DNA of 64,000 nt, taken from Artemisia argyi. Taxonomy: Eukaryota > Streptophyta > Magnoliopsida > Asterales > Asteraceae. The notes below the pieces were generated by a model that saw nothing but the letters and a program-made list of their open reading frames with translations, ran no database searches and was not told the origin of the DNA. A program made the translations under genes and the position numbers. This document shows positions 1-9,220 of the stretch, in pieces (positions within the stretch are counted from its first letter, which is position 1; the number at the start of each line of letters is the position of its first letter). The stretch lies in assembly GCA_030686995.1 (NCBI GenBank), contig CM060686.1, positions 73,235,757-73,299,756 on the forward strand, written 5' to 3'.

Positions 1-96
1 CCTCGGGAAGATGAAGAAGAAGATGGACCGTCAATGAGTGCGGGTATGTTAGGAGTGTTTAGCACAAGGTGCTATTGGAACAATTTGGTAGTTTAA
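1..96 (+). CDS. 3' end of an unidentified upstream ORF
   Basis: An open frame runs from the first base to a TAA at 94-96. It encodes an acidic stretch (PREDEEEDGPS) followed by a short hydrophobic end. It could be the tail of the element's pol or of another internal ORF. It is too short to identify. Confidence 0.25.
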   Translation, partial: PREDEEEDGPSMSAGMLGVFSTRCYWNNLVV

Positions 97-399
97 ACAA
101 TCTTTGTGATGAATTTGTGTGTTAGTACAATGTGTGATACACTATGGAACATGTTTTAACTAACAATGTTGCAGGAAGACAACTTTTGGCAAGTTGTCAA
201 ATTTTCATGATTATCAAATTTTCACTAAGTTTAGTGAATTTCGCTAGCCCCCGGTCAAAGTCTTATGATATGAGTGTTTACATGTCTAATTTTTGAATTT
301 CCTAACCAGGTATGAATTATATTTTTAGTTCCAAGAGTTTTCGAAAATTTTGAAAATCGTTTCGCGGGTCAAAAACGCGAACTGTGAACTTTTTCAGTA

Positions 400-535
400 C
401 TGGCGGATCAGGCGGATCCCAAAATTGGGTTCCGCCAGTGCAAAATCTGGGTAACCCAGGTTTGGCCCAACGGACCAGACGGCACCCTATTTTGGGTTCC
501 GCCTGTGTACTTCCAGGGTGCCGCCAGTGAACTGC
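400..535 (+). promoter_or_regulatory. internal GC-rich palindrome block
   Basis: Several interleaved inverted repeats are built on GGCGGA(A/T)CCC and GGGTTCCGCC. The block 409-437 is an almost perfect palindrome, and further half-sites lie at 480-512 and 515-527. The same core occurs once in the 3' LTR of this element (2888-2913), just before the LTR TATA box. Here it lies upstream of the accessory ORF at 1039. The sequence similarity is direct; a promoter role is inferred. Confidence 0.6.
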
Positions 536-958
536 AGAATTTTTATTTTTCTTTTCAACATTTCAACATCCAAACACCAAAATCCAATCCTCTTAGCTAG
601 AAATCCATTACTTGCAATGTGTTTAGCTTACTAAGGTACTTAGCATTCCTTAGAACTCACCCAAACCCATTTCCCGCCAAAATTCAAAAATAGCCATAAC
701 CACCTCAAGTCTCCTTCACACATAAAGGAAGGATCCCTTTTAAAGGCTCCTTGAAATCCCTGAGATTTTTTCCATCAAACAAATTCATCAAAACCACTAA
801 GCATTTAGTGCAAAACTTGTCTTCTTACTTCACCATTTTCATTGGATTGACTTCCATGACTTGACAACCCACAATTAAGTTTTCCAAATCATTAGGAACC
901 ACCATTTTTGTATGGACTAACATCAAACCCAAACACTCCTTCCCACAAATCTTCATCA

Positions 959-968
959 CTATAAATTA
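959..968 (+). promoter_or_regulatory. TATA-like box before the accessory ORF
   Basis: CTATAAATTA lies about 70 bases before the ATG at 1039, in a C/A-rich leader. The comparable ORF of the second copy (start 39675) also has a TATA box close upstream, which supports a separate promoter. Not proven. Confidence 0.4.
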
Positions 969-1038
969 AACCATCCTAAACACTCTCAAACCACACCTTC
1001 TTCATCACAAATTCTGAAACTTTAAACCATATTAAACA

Positions 1039-1941
1039 ATGACCAAGTCAACAAACACCTCTCAACCATCACGACCCATCCGTAGAACCGCCCGGATTAG
1101 TGTAAAACCACTATGGTCAAACCAATCCATCAACATTAGCTCCTCATCTTCGGATGAATTCACCTCACCCATCAAAATTGAACATTTTTTGAATCTTGCC
1201 TCTCCATCTCCATCACCCAAACAACCAAATGAGCACACTCCACCACCTACTAAATCACCTATTGACCCAACTCCACCTAGTGCTCCAACTCAACCATCAA
1301 AGACTTCATCACCATCAACATTACCAAAAATTGAACCGATGGAACTTTTTGGGTCTCCTCCAACATCACCACACCTATATGTCCAAGATTTAAATAATCT
1401 TCCACCAAGACATACCCAACCACCACCTTTTGCAAACCAATCACCAAGGTCAATTCTTGATCTTGATGATGATCTTGAACTTAACCAACCACCACAACAA
1501 GTGTACCAACCACCCAAACCGTTGTTGTTTCACCCAATTTACCATGAAATCCATGGTCCTCTTTATGGAGAACCAAATTTTGAACACCATGATCACCCAA
1601 CTTCACCACCTTCTCAACCCCAAACCTATGAGTCTTTCTTTCCTTCTTATGAGGAAATACAAAGCATGGTTGAAAACCAACTCCATCAAGCAATGAAATT
1701 TCAAACCACATTGCTTGAATCAATACCAAATCCATCCTCCACCCAAAAACCAAACCAACCCCTAAACCAAGAAACCAAAACCAACTCATTTTCACCCAAC
1801 CATCCCCATGTTTGCTCAAATTGTGAGCAAATAGGTGAAAGCATAAAAACCTTGCTTCACCAATTCCAAAATGAAACCCGGTTTGCATTCCAACATGTCA
1901 TTGAGCGTTTGGATGCACTTTCCCACCCCAACAAATCCTAA
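1039..1941 (+). CDS. proline-rich accessory protein of copia element
   Basis: The product has 300 residues and I do not recognise a named domain. The N terminus is basic and carries RRTARISVKPLW at about residues 15-26. The middle is a long Pro/Ser/Thr/Gln-rich, probably disordered linker. A predicted helix (YEEIQSMVENQLHQAMKF) lies near residues 206-223, then a CSNC motif and a C-terminal amphipathic helix. The ORF at 38851-39675 in the second copia element has the same order: RTARISVKPVW, Pro-rich linker, helix, paired CPCC and helix. There is no membrane segment, so it does not look like an envelope protein. The position between the gag/pol side and the 3' LTR, on the sense strand, matches where Sireviruses carry an extra ORF. 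Its function is unknown; a nucleic-acid or capsid partner role is only a guess. Confidence 0.7.
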   Translation: MTKSTNTSQPSRPIRRTARISVKPLWSNQSINISSSSSDEFTSPIKIEHFLNLASPSPSPKQPNEHTPPPTKSPIDPTPPSAPTQPSKTSSPSTLPKIEPMELFGSPPTSPHLYVQDLNNLPPRHTQPPPFANQSPRSILDLDDDLELNQPPQQVYQPPKPLLFHPIYHEIHGPLYGEPNFEHHDHPTSPPSQPQTYESFFPSYEEIQSMVENQLHQAMKFQTTLLESIPNPSSTQKPNQPLNQETKTNSFSPNHPHVCSNCEQIGESIKTLLHQFQNETRFAFQHVIERLDALSHPNKS

Positions 1942-2255
1942 ACAACCCTTGGAGGCCGTTTTCCCCAACTTAGGAATGTAGGATTTTTTTTTATTTTCTT
2001 GGTTATTTTTTTTTAGTTTTTGTTCACTAAGTAGAAGAATAGTTATCATTTCTTGTCTTTTGACTTTTATAAGTCAAAATTTTACTTGGAATGAAATTTC
2101 TTTCTACTTACTTTTGTGCATTGTTGGTTGATCAATGTTGTGTTGTCATTGTGGTTGCAATGTGTGTGGTAACTACAAGCTTGACTATATATCACCAACT
2201 AACCATTTTTTTTGTAGGGTCCAAAATCCATGTTTCCCATATTGGTACTCCATTT

Positions 2256-2481
2256 AGGGGGAGTACCAAGGGGGAGCATGGCGATTATTCCGCTACGCTA
2301 ACTCTACTTTTTGTTTCGACAAAAAGGGGGAGAAATATATTAAACCTTAAATACTTGATGTGCTTTTCATCTCTTAAGTAAAACAAGGTTAATATAATTT
2401 TTTTTAAGTCTTAAAAACCAAGATTTTGTGTGTTACTTAAAAACAAAGTTTATGTTTTGTCATCAACAAAAATGGGGAGAT
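2256..2481 (+). promoter_or_regulatory. cluster of polypurine tracts before the 3' LTR
   Basis: Four purine tracts lie in 225 bases: AGGGGGAG at 2256, AAGGGGGAG at 2269, AAAAAGGGGGAGA at 2321 and AAAAATGGGGAGAT at 2468. The last abuts the LTR and should be the plus-strand primer. The same four-tract arrangement, in the same order, is seen before the 3' LTR of the element at 36427-45115. Confidence 0.65.
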
Positions 2482-3604
2482 TGTTAATACAAATATCGCC
2501 TAAAAACGTTATTTATATTTTACGATCTTCGCTAAGTTTTGTTAACGACAAAACGTAAACTTTAGTTTTAAGCAAAACATATTCTTAGTTTTTAAGACTT
2601 GCATAAACAAGACTTTTGCTACATTTTACATTTCATAAAACATAACACAAGTTTATTTCTTAAATTAGAAATAGTCACATCACATTTATGGCAAGTTTTG
2701 TCATTATGTATTTATGGCAAGTTATGTGTTTGACTTGCTTTCATGTTGCTTGCAAGTATCATGTTTGACTTACTTTAAGTGATGTGACATTGTTTGGTTG
2801 ATAGAAGTTATGTGACAAGACCTTGTTTGGTTTGAAGAGTAATTGCAAAAACCAACTGCAGACCCGGCGGTACCCTGGGGGTACACGGGCGGAACCCATT
2901 TGAGGGTTCCGCCTGATCCGCCGAGCACACAGTTTGTTGTGCTATAAATACCAAGCCATAACTTGATTTTTGGCCAACCTCTTGAGATCATTTTTACACA
3001 CACACTCATCTTTCTTTCTAACATCTTAACATTGTAAATGTGAAGTTTCCTTTTGTAGCAAAGAAGCTCACAAGGTCGTCTAAAGTTACAAGTTTCCAAC
3101 ACAACGTTGCAAGACTTGGTAGCTTAGTATTGTGTAAACTCGTGTTGTTTACGCGTCATTTGTTTGTGTATATTCTGAAGTGAGTGGTTAGTATTTTAGT
3201 CCTCAAAATACAAAGAGTGTTGGGAGTTGTTGTACCCTAGTAAAAGAACTAAACGGAAGTGGTTGTGCCCTTGTAAAAGAACTCGACATTTAGCTTTGTG
3301 TCGGTAAAAGTATAAGCGACGTGTAAGGTTTTCTCCGCCGGTGAAAGGAGCTTGTTGACTAGTGAAAGAAACTCTCGAGTTGGATACTCGGGGCGTGGAC
3401 GTAGGGCAAGGAAAAAGAGTCCTTGTAGCCGAACCACGATAAATACTCGTGTTGTGGTTTGATTGTTTCTTTCCTTTACTTGCATGTTATATATATTGTG
3501 TTTGTGCATATATCTTTGATCAAACGGAAAGTTTCAAAGGTAACTAAACAAGTTAAAAAGATTTTAAAATGCTAAAACTATTCAACCCCTTCTAGTTTTC
3601 CACA
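2482..3604 (+). repeat. 3' LTR of the Sirevirus-like element
   Basis: The LTR starts TGTTAATAC directly after the polypurine tract and ends TTTTCCACA, matching the LTR termini of the second copia element. It contains the palindrome block (2866-2922) and a TATA box, CTATAAATACC at 2942-2952. A region around 3360-3470 is conserved with the other family. Its partner LTR is outside the window. Confidence 0.75.
2866..2952 (+). promoter_or_regulatory. LTR palindrome plus TATA box
   Basis: The inverted repeat GGCGGAACCC / GGGTTCCGCC (2890-2914) has flanking half-sites and is followed about 25 bases later by CTATAAATACC. This is the likely core promoter of the element. The palindrome core is shared with 400-535 of the same element. 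Confidence 0.6.
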
Positions 3605-3649
<45 letters not shown>

Positions 3650-3650
3650 T
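3605..3650. repeat. (ATT)n microsatellite
   Basis: About 15 ATT units begin right after the LTR end. Confidence 0.95.
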
Positions 3651-3707
3651 TGAATTAGCCGTGTTATTAAAAATCAAATACTAACTAAAACTTGTATGAT
3701 GTTTTCC

Positions 3708-4009
3708 GGTATGCATGGAATGTTCCACTTTTGCATAGCAGATTCGGAACATGGTTAGAGGGAGGGTTCAGAACAGTATGCATGGATTGAGAAATGCCTT
3801 ACATCAGTTGACAGGCAAAAACAGCCATGGCTAATCTTTTCAGCTCACCGCATACTTGGCTATTCTTCTAACAATTGGTTAACTAGCGAAGGTGCCTTTG
3901 AAGAGCTCATGGGACAGGCACACTTGCAAAAACTATGGAAAAAGTACAAGTGGACATTGCTTTTTACGGGCATGTCCATAACTATGAGAGGACTTGTCCT
4001 ATATATCAG
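3708..4009 (+). pseudogene. purple acid phosphatase exon fragment
   Basis: The translation resembles the metallophosphatase core of plant purple acid phosphatases. It reads through an ADSEH region, VDRQKQPWLIFSAHRILGYSS, a FEELMGQ..LQKLWKKYK stretch and, after a frame change, the metal-binding GHVHNYER motif. A TAG at 3756-3758 replaces the Trp expected in the conserved HDWREG motif. A base is missing near 3950, which shifts the frame. The exon ends with a good donor (CAG|GTAAAA at 4009/4010), so this is a genomic exon and not a retrocopy. No other exon of the gene was found nearby. The family hydrolyses phosphate esters at a two-metal centre; this copy cannot make a working enzyme. Confidence 0.85.
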
Positions 4010-4139
4010 GTAAAACCTTTCCTATTTTCATCTTTTATACTAATATTAATACAAAGGTGATGTATAACTTTATTTTTTTAAAATGGATTGTTTATTTGTT
4101 GTGGTGTGTGGGGATGATGCATGATGATCGAGAGTCTCA

Positions 4140-5160
4140 CGAATAAGCAGATGAGTAGTTTGGATAAGCAAATATGAAACACTTTTTGTCTAATATTTGA
4201 GGACTGTTAAGTTGCAAGTAGGCGTGTTTGGTTTTCTATAGGACATGTAATGTAGAAGTTTGTTTCATGTAAATGTGTAGTGATCGGGAATTAAATATAT
4301 CGTTTGTTTTGATGAGCCAGGTAGAAAACTTGTAATGAAGTTGTGTTTGTTAAATTCACGTACACTACAAATAAATCTGGGTTTAGGTTCGATGAAATCG
4401 ACCCAAAATTGCAAAGAAAGGCGACCCTAAGTAAATTAGGATCGACATCTCGTACCTAACTGGTAGACCCAAACTTTTCGTCACAAAATTTTTTGGGTCG
4501 ACACTTTCTTTGCAAAGTAGGGTCGACAGTGGGGCCGCATTGTTTCAGCAAAAACCATTGACCACAAGTAGTGGTATGTAATAGTTCATTATGTAGAAGT
4601 TTGTTTCGCGTAAATGTGTAGTGATGTAGAATTAAAATTGGCTTCTAGTTTGGATGAGTGAGGTAGAAAACTTGTAAAGAAGGTGTGTCGTTAAATTCGC
4701 TTATGTAAAAGTTCATTGTGTAATGTAGAAGTTAGTTTCGTGTAAATGTGTAGTGATAGTGAATTAAAAGCTGCGTCTGGTTTGTGAGCTAGGTATAGTT
4801 AAATAGTATGATTCTTAGTTGAGTGTGAATTTATGTGTTATGCGTTAGTAGGCATGTTAGATTTTGTATAGGTTTATATGTAGAGGTTAATCGTGTAAAT
4901 GTATAGGGACCGTGTTGGGATTGGTTACTAAAAGTAGTTTTTGTTTTGAATGCACAACTTATTTCGTTCAGTAAAACGCAGATAAGCGGTTTGGATAAGC
5001 AAATATGAAACACTGTTTGTCTGATACTTGAGGACTGTAAAGTTGACAGTAGTTGTGTGTGAATTTCGTTAGGTTATGTAGATGTTCAGTGTGTAGTGAA
5101 CATATAGTGATCGCGTAGAGATTAGTTAATAATATGAGTAGTAGCTTTTGTTTTGAATAA
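4140..5160. repeat. degenerate tandem duplications
   Basis: Four to five diverged units of roughly 110-140 bases share GTAGAAGTTTGTTTCGTG, GTGTAGTGAT and AGGTAGAAAACTTGTAA (near 4250, 4600, 4720, 4880, 5080). A 57-base segment at 4157-4214 (GGATAAGCAAATATGAAACA core) recurs at about 4990-5046. No coding potential is seen. The stretch 5160-5560 that follows shows nothing recognisable. Confidence 0.65.
4363..4573. mobile_element. CACTA-type miniature element
   Basis: The element is 211 bp, starts CACTACAAATAAA and ends CAAGTAGTG. It is flanked by the 3-bp target duplication GTA (4360-4362 and 4574-4576). GGGTCGA/TCGACCC inverted motifs lie inside both ends. CACTA ends and a 3-bp duplication are diagnostic of the En/Spm superfamily. 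It has no coding capacity. Confidence 0.8.
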
Positions 5161-5569
5161 GCAGTGTTAAGTTGCTTCTTCAGAGGTTAATTGGGATTGC
5201 TTAATTACGTGCTTGTCTGCTAATTGTACACTGACATAAGCACTTAGAGATACGTAGGTCAGGACTTCCCTGTACTTAAGCAGTTCTAGGAAGTACTTTA
5301 ACCAAGCAAACCCAAACATTCCGTTACTTATTGAGTTATTTCACTCAAATAGTGAGATTAGCAGCTTGGATATATAAGCACCGGTAAACACTCCATGTCT
5401 AATAAACAATAGGGAGAGAAGAAGACACTCATAAACACTCCTCATCTAATAAGCAATAGGACTATAAACTTGATAATTGATACCAAGTCTTTTCCTGCCA
5501 TTAGAGTAGAAGTGTGTTCTTGATGTATCTGTATGTGTTGTGAGATTAATGTTTTAATAGTTGCATATC

Positions 5570-5737
5570 TGCATGTGTTGTGAGAATGTTAAAAGGAATG
5601 GATTACCTCTGTATCCAACAGAATGTGTTGTGAGATTAATGTACGTAGATATAAAAACAATGACACATGCAGACTTTCTCACAACACATTCTCACAACAA
5701 TGAATACATTCCTTTTAACATTCTCACAACACATGCA
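5570..5737. repeat. 31-bp perfect inverted repeat upstream of the RLP gene
   Basis: The segment 5570-5600 is the exact reverse complement of 5707-5737 (core TGTGTTGTGAGAATGTTAAA). The loop and right flank also contain a direct repeat, AATGTACGTAGATATAAAAA (5638 and 5747). Shorter copies of TGTGTTGTGAGA occur at 5536 and 5622. The block ends about 270 bases before the RLP start codon. Confidence 0.85.
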
Positions 5738-6010
5738 GACTTTCTAAATGTACGTAGATATAAAAACAAAACCACAAAAAATAAAAGCGGGAATGTACAT
5801 ATTCTGTTGGTGGTTGTTAGTTGCATTAAATGTAAGGTGTGATCGACCAATTATATCCAAGACAACAATGAATACATTTTGTGGATGTAAATTTTCCATT
5901 GATCCCAAGCTTAGCCACAATGACTTCCAAGTCTTCTATGACACCAAAATGGACTAATTTGCTGATCATTTGAACCCATCTTTACACTTTGCATTTTACT
6001 ACTACTAAAA

Positions 6011-9000
6011 ATGGCGAATCACCGGTCTTTCTTAATCCTTCTTGTTTCAAGTATATATTTTGTTGCAAAGATACATACTTGTTTGTCTGCTCCAAATATC
6101 TCTGCAGTTTGCTCTAAGCAAGAGCGATTAGCTCTAGCCAAGTTCAAACACAGTGTATACGATGTCTCTGATATGCTGTCATCATGGGTTGGTGATGACT
6201 GTTGCCAGTGGGAAAGAATTCATTGTGACAAAGTAACAGGGAAAGTTGAAAGGCTTTATCTCAGAGGAGGTGAAGACCACATAATTAGTGATGAATATGG
6301 TTTTCATGAAAGGTTAGTTGGTAATGAGGTGAGCTCTTCTTTACGACACTTGAGGAATCTAAAATTCTTGGACTTGAGTGCTAATGATTTTCGAGGAAGC
6401 CGGATCCCTGAATTCGTTGGATCCTTCAAACAACTAAGTTACCTCAATCTCTCCAATGCCTATTTTTCTGGTGTTATTCCTCCTCACATTGGAAATCTTT
6501 CAAATTTAAAAGTTCTTGATCTTGGATCAGGCCCATACAGTTACTCCACCCTGATGTCAGACGATATGTCATGGATATCTGGCCTTTCATTACTCAAGTA
6601 TCTTGACTTGAGTAATGTAGATCTTAGTAAGGCTCAAAACCGTGACTTGGTGTTTTACTTGATGCCATCCTTAGAAATGTTAAGTTTATCAGGATGTGGG
6701 CTTACGAATGCTGCTCTTGGTACTCTTAGTAATTCGAGTACAACACTTGCCAACATTAAGCATCTAGATCTTGGTGGCAATCATTTCAAAGGTCAGTTTC
6801 CAGTCTTTCTTCAGAACATGACATCCCTAGAATTCATGGACCTTTCATACTTCAATTTTAGTCTTTCTACAATCTTTCTAAGCACGGTCTATTCTTTTCC
6901 AGAGCTGCGTTTGTCAAATTGTGGGCTCATGCATCTCTCTTCCGATCATCTTAATTCCACTACAATTTCTATCATCCAACACCTGGATCTTAGCCAGAAC
7001 CTAATTGAAGGAAGGTTTCCATCTGCTTTAACAAACATGAGTTCTCTATTATCCCTTGACCTTTCATCAAACATGTTGAATTTATGGGTTCCTATCATGC
7101 CTAACCTTTTAAGGCTTGATCTCTCATGGAACAACTTTGAGCATATTGAGGATGTTGGAATCTGGAGACAGTGTCCCTTGAAAGAACTGACCGTGTCGGA
7201 CAATTACTTTCGTATTGAAATGACTGACTCGTCAGAAAATGTATCAGAATGCTCCCAATACGCTTACGAGAGGCTGCACTTAGATCGGAGCTTAAAAGGT
7301 GCATTTCCTGCAGACTCCTTGGGAAGAATGGCCAAGTTAAGAGGCTTAAGTTTATCGGGCAACAACTTAACAGGTCCAATCCCTGAATCTCTGGGAAGAT
7401 TAAGATTATTGGAAGAGTTGGATCTTTCTAGTAACCAGCTAACAGGTCCCATTCCAGAATCCATTGGAAGACTTGTTTCATTACAACTGTTTTCAGTGTC
7501 TTCAAACTCGTTAAATGGGACTGTTCCAGTTTCAATTGGGCAACTCACCAAACTCCAATATCTGTATCTTTTTTATAACCATCTAACAGGTTCAATCCCA
7601 GAATCCATTGGGCAACTCACCAAACTCAGATATATTGATATTTATGAAAATTCTTTAGAAGGAGTAATTACTGAAGCCCACTTTGCAAAGCTTTCGATGA
7701 TGAAGTACATGTTTATCACTTCTAACAGTAAGCTGAAATTCAATGTTTCACGTGAGTGGAAACCTCCATTTCAGTTGATAGAAGCTGATCTCAGTTCCAT
7801 CAAGATTATAAATGGATTTCCACAGTGGCTCCGAACACAAAAGAAACTTAAAGTTTTAAGTTTGTCTAATGCTAGCATTACAGGACCTCTGCCGACATGG
7901 TTGCGGAAGATGCGTGTCATTGGTTTATTAGATCTCTCTCACAATAAACTCAGCGGACCCTTAACAAACCTTCCTAATGAAGGATCTGCAGCACTATTTT
8001 TGCAAGATAACCTTTTCAATGAGTCGATTCCTATTTCATTGTGTAGATGGACTGATTTGGAATATCTTGATCTTTCCAGAAATAGGTTAACTGGGAGAAT
8101 TCCTGAATGTCTTGGGAATATGTGGAACTTGGTTTCCATGCAATTTAGCTCAAATAAATTATCTGGTGTCATTCCAAGTTCTATATTACCACAATCATCA
8201 ATGTTAAGAACGCTAAACTTGAATGACAATCATTTCACAGGCGAGCTTCCTCGAGAATTGAGGAATTTACGAGGATTGAGTATCTTAGATTTGGGTGATA
8301 ATGCGTTTTCTGGGAACATATCCGAATGGATTGGAGAAAACTTGACAAATTTGGGTGTTTTCAGGTTACACAAAAATAACTTCACTGGAACTATTCCTCA
8401 ATCTTTGTGCAATAGTCCATTTCTTCAAATCTTGGATGTGGCACATAACAACTTAATGGGTCCCATCCCTCATTGTCTAGGAAAGTTGAACGGTATGATT
8501 ACCCGTAGCTCTTTTGTAGAAGATTCTGGAAATTTCAGTCTGGAAGAAAATCTGAATCAGGTGATGAAAGGTGTCGCTCTTGAATATACAAAAACATTCA
8601 GATACGTCATAAACATGGATCTTTCAAGCAATAACCTTGTCGGAGAAATACCTGTCGAGCTTATGTCGCTTTCTGCATTAGTGGGTCTCAATCTGTCTAA
8701 TAATCATCTCAACGGTGGCATTCCAGAAAGCATTGGAAACATGAAGGCGTTAATTTCTCTGGATTTCTCAGGAAACAAGTTGACTGGTCTGATCCCTCCA
8801 AGTATTGCAGCTTTGAATTTTTTGAGCTATTTGAATTTGTCACACAACAACTTGTCCGGACGAATTCCAACAGGAAATCAATTGCAGACCCTTACCGATC
8901 CATCAATATATGTAGGGAACAGAGACCTGTGTGGTGCCCCATTACCAAAGAATTGCTCCAATAATGAAGACCAAACAACAATGCAAAAAAACAGCAACAC

Positions 9001-9115
9001 AGCTAATCATAAATCAAACAAGGTATGGTTCTATATGGACATAATGTTTGGTTTTGCAGCAGGGTTTTGCGGTGTTATTGGAGTTTTGTTGCTCAAAAAA
9101 CATTTGGAGACATAA
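6011..9115 (+). CDS. LRR receptor-like protein, EIX/Cf type
   Basis: A single-exon 1034-residue receptor-like protein of the plant immune class that binds apoplastic ligands and signals through partner kinases such as SOBIR1 (family knowledge). Residues 1-27 form a signal peptide. An LRR N-terminal cap carries DDCCQWERIHC near 62-72. About 28-30 extracellular LRRs follow (LxxLxxLDLSxNxLxGxIP pattern). A non-LRR loop near 835-865 contains KGVALEYTKTFRYV. The last LRRs are followed by a capping NRDLCGAPLPKNC near 970 and one membrane segment near 1005-1028. There is no kinase domain. The cytoplasmic end is only about six residues (KKHLET), while the usual tail of the family is encoded in the same frame right after the stop. 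The start is the first ATG after a stop-rich leader (AAAATGGCG). Confidence 0.93.
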   Translation: MANHRSFLILLVSSIYFVAKIHTCLSAPNISAVCSKQERLALAKFKHSVYDVSDMLSSWVGDDCCQWERIHCDKVTGKVERLYLRGGEDHIISDEYGFHERLVGNEVSSSLRHLRNLKFLDLSANDFRGSRIPEFVGSFKQLSYLNLSNAYFSGVIPPHIGNLSNLKVLDLGSGPYSYSTLMSDDMSWISGLSLLKYLDLSNVDLSKAQNRDLVFYLMPSLEMLSLSGCGLTNAALGTLSNSSTTLANIKHLDLGGNHFKGQFPVFLQNMTSLEFMDLSYFNFSLSTIFLSTVYSFPELRLSNCGLMHLSSDHLNSTTISIIQHLDLSQNLIEGRFPSALTNMSSLLSLDLSSNMLNLWVPIMPNLLRLDLSWNNFEHIEDVGIWRQCPLKELTVSDNYFRIEMTDSSENVSECSQYAYERLHLDRSLKGAFPADSLGRMAKLRGLSLSGNNLTGPIPESLGRLRLLEELDLSSNQLTGPIPESIGRLVSLQLFSVSSNSLNGTVPVSIGQLTKLQYLYLFYNHLTGSIPESIGQLTKLRYIDIYENSLEGVITEAHFAKLSMMKYMFITSNSKLKFNVSREWKPPFQLIEADLSSIKIINGFPQWLRTQKKLKVLSLSNASITGPLPTWLRKMRVIGLLDLSHNKLSGPLTNLPNEGSAALFLQDNLFNESIPISLCRWTDLEYLDLSRNRLTGRIPECLGNMWNLVSMQFSSNKLSGVIPSSILPQSSMLRTLNLNDNHFTGELPRELRNLRGLSILDLGDNAFSGNISEWIGENLTNLGVFRLHKNNFTGTIPQSLCNSPFLQILDVAHNNLMGPIPHCLGKLNGMITRSSFVEDSGNFSLEENLNQVMKGVALEYTKTFRYVINMDLSSNNLVGEIPVELMSLSALVGLNLSNNHLNGGIPESIGNMKALISLDFSGNKLTGLIPPSIAALNFLSYLNLSHNNLSGRIPTGNQLQTLTDPSIYVGNRDLCGAPLPKNCSNNEDQTTMQKNSNTANHKSNKVWFYMDIMFGFAAGFCGVIGVLLLKKHLET

Positions 9116-9220
9116 GCTTTCATGTTTGCTGAGGAAACCGTAGACAAGATATACGTCGTAGTGGTGCTAAGAGTTGAAAAGATGAAGAGAGGAAGAGAAT
9201 CCGCATTGGTCATCTGGAAT
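9116..9220 (+). other. untranslated relic of the RLP cytoplasmic tail
   Basis: Directly after the TAA at 9113-9115 the same frame reads AFMFAEETVDKIYVVVVLR and then EKMKRGRES. This is the juxtamembrane tail normally attached to EIX-type receptors. The segment just before it (KKHLET) looks like the usual KKHWRH read in a locally shifted frame. A small compensating indel pair may therefore have created the stop. The frame stays open to 9358 but loses family resemblance after about 9220. Confidence 0.75.

Larger units (their letters stand above)
1..3604 (+). mobile_element. Sirevirus-like copia element, 3' part only
   Basis: This is the 3' portion of a Ty1/copia LTR retrotransposon whose 5' LTR, gag and pol lie before the window. 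It holds an accessory ORF, a cluster of polypurine tracts ending at 2481 and a 3' LTR (2482-3604). The LTR end (CTATTCAACCCCTTCTAGTTTTCCACA region) and a mid-LTR stretch (CCTTGTAGCCGAACCAC) match the LTRs of the copia element at 36427-45115, so both belong to one superfamily. Assignment to the Sirevirus lineage rests on the gag type of that second copy, the repeated polypurine tracts and the palindromes before the TATA box, features reported for Sireviruses. The target-site duplication cannot be checked because the 5' end is missing. Confidence 0.75.

Noticed and set aside
1290..1888. Minus-strand open frames opposite the proline-rich ORF
   Set aside because: They mirror the Pro/His codon bias of the sense ORF and have no family resemblance.
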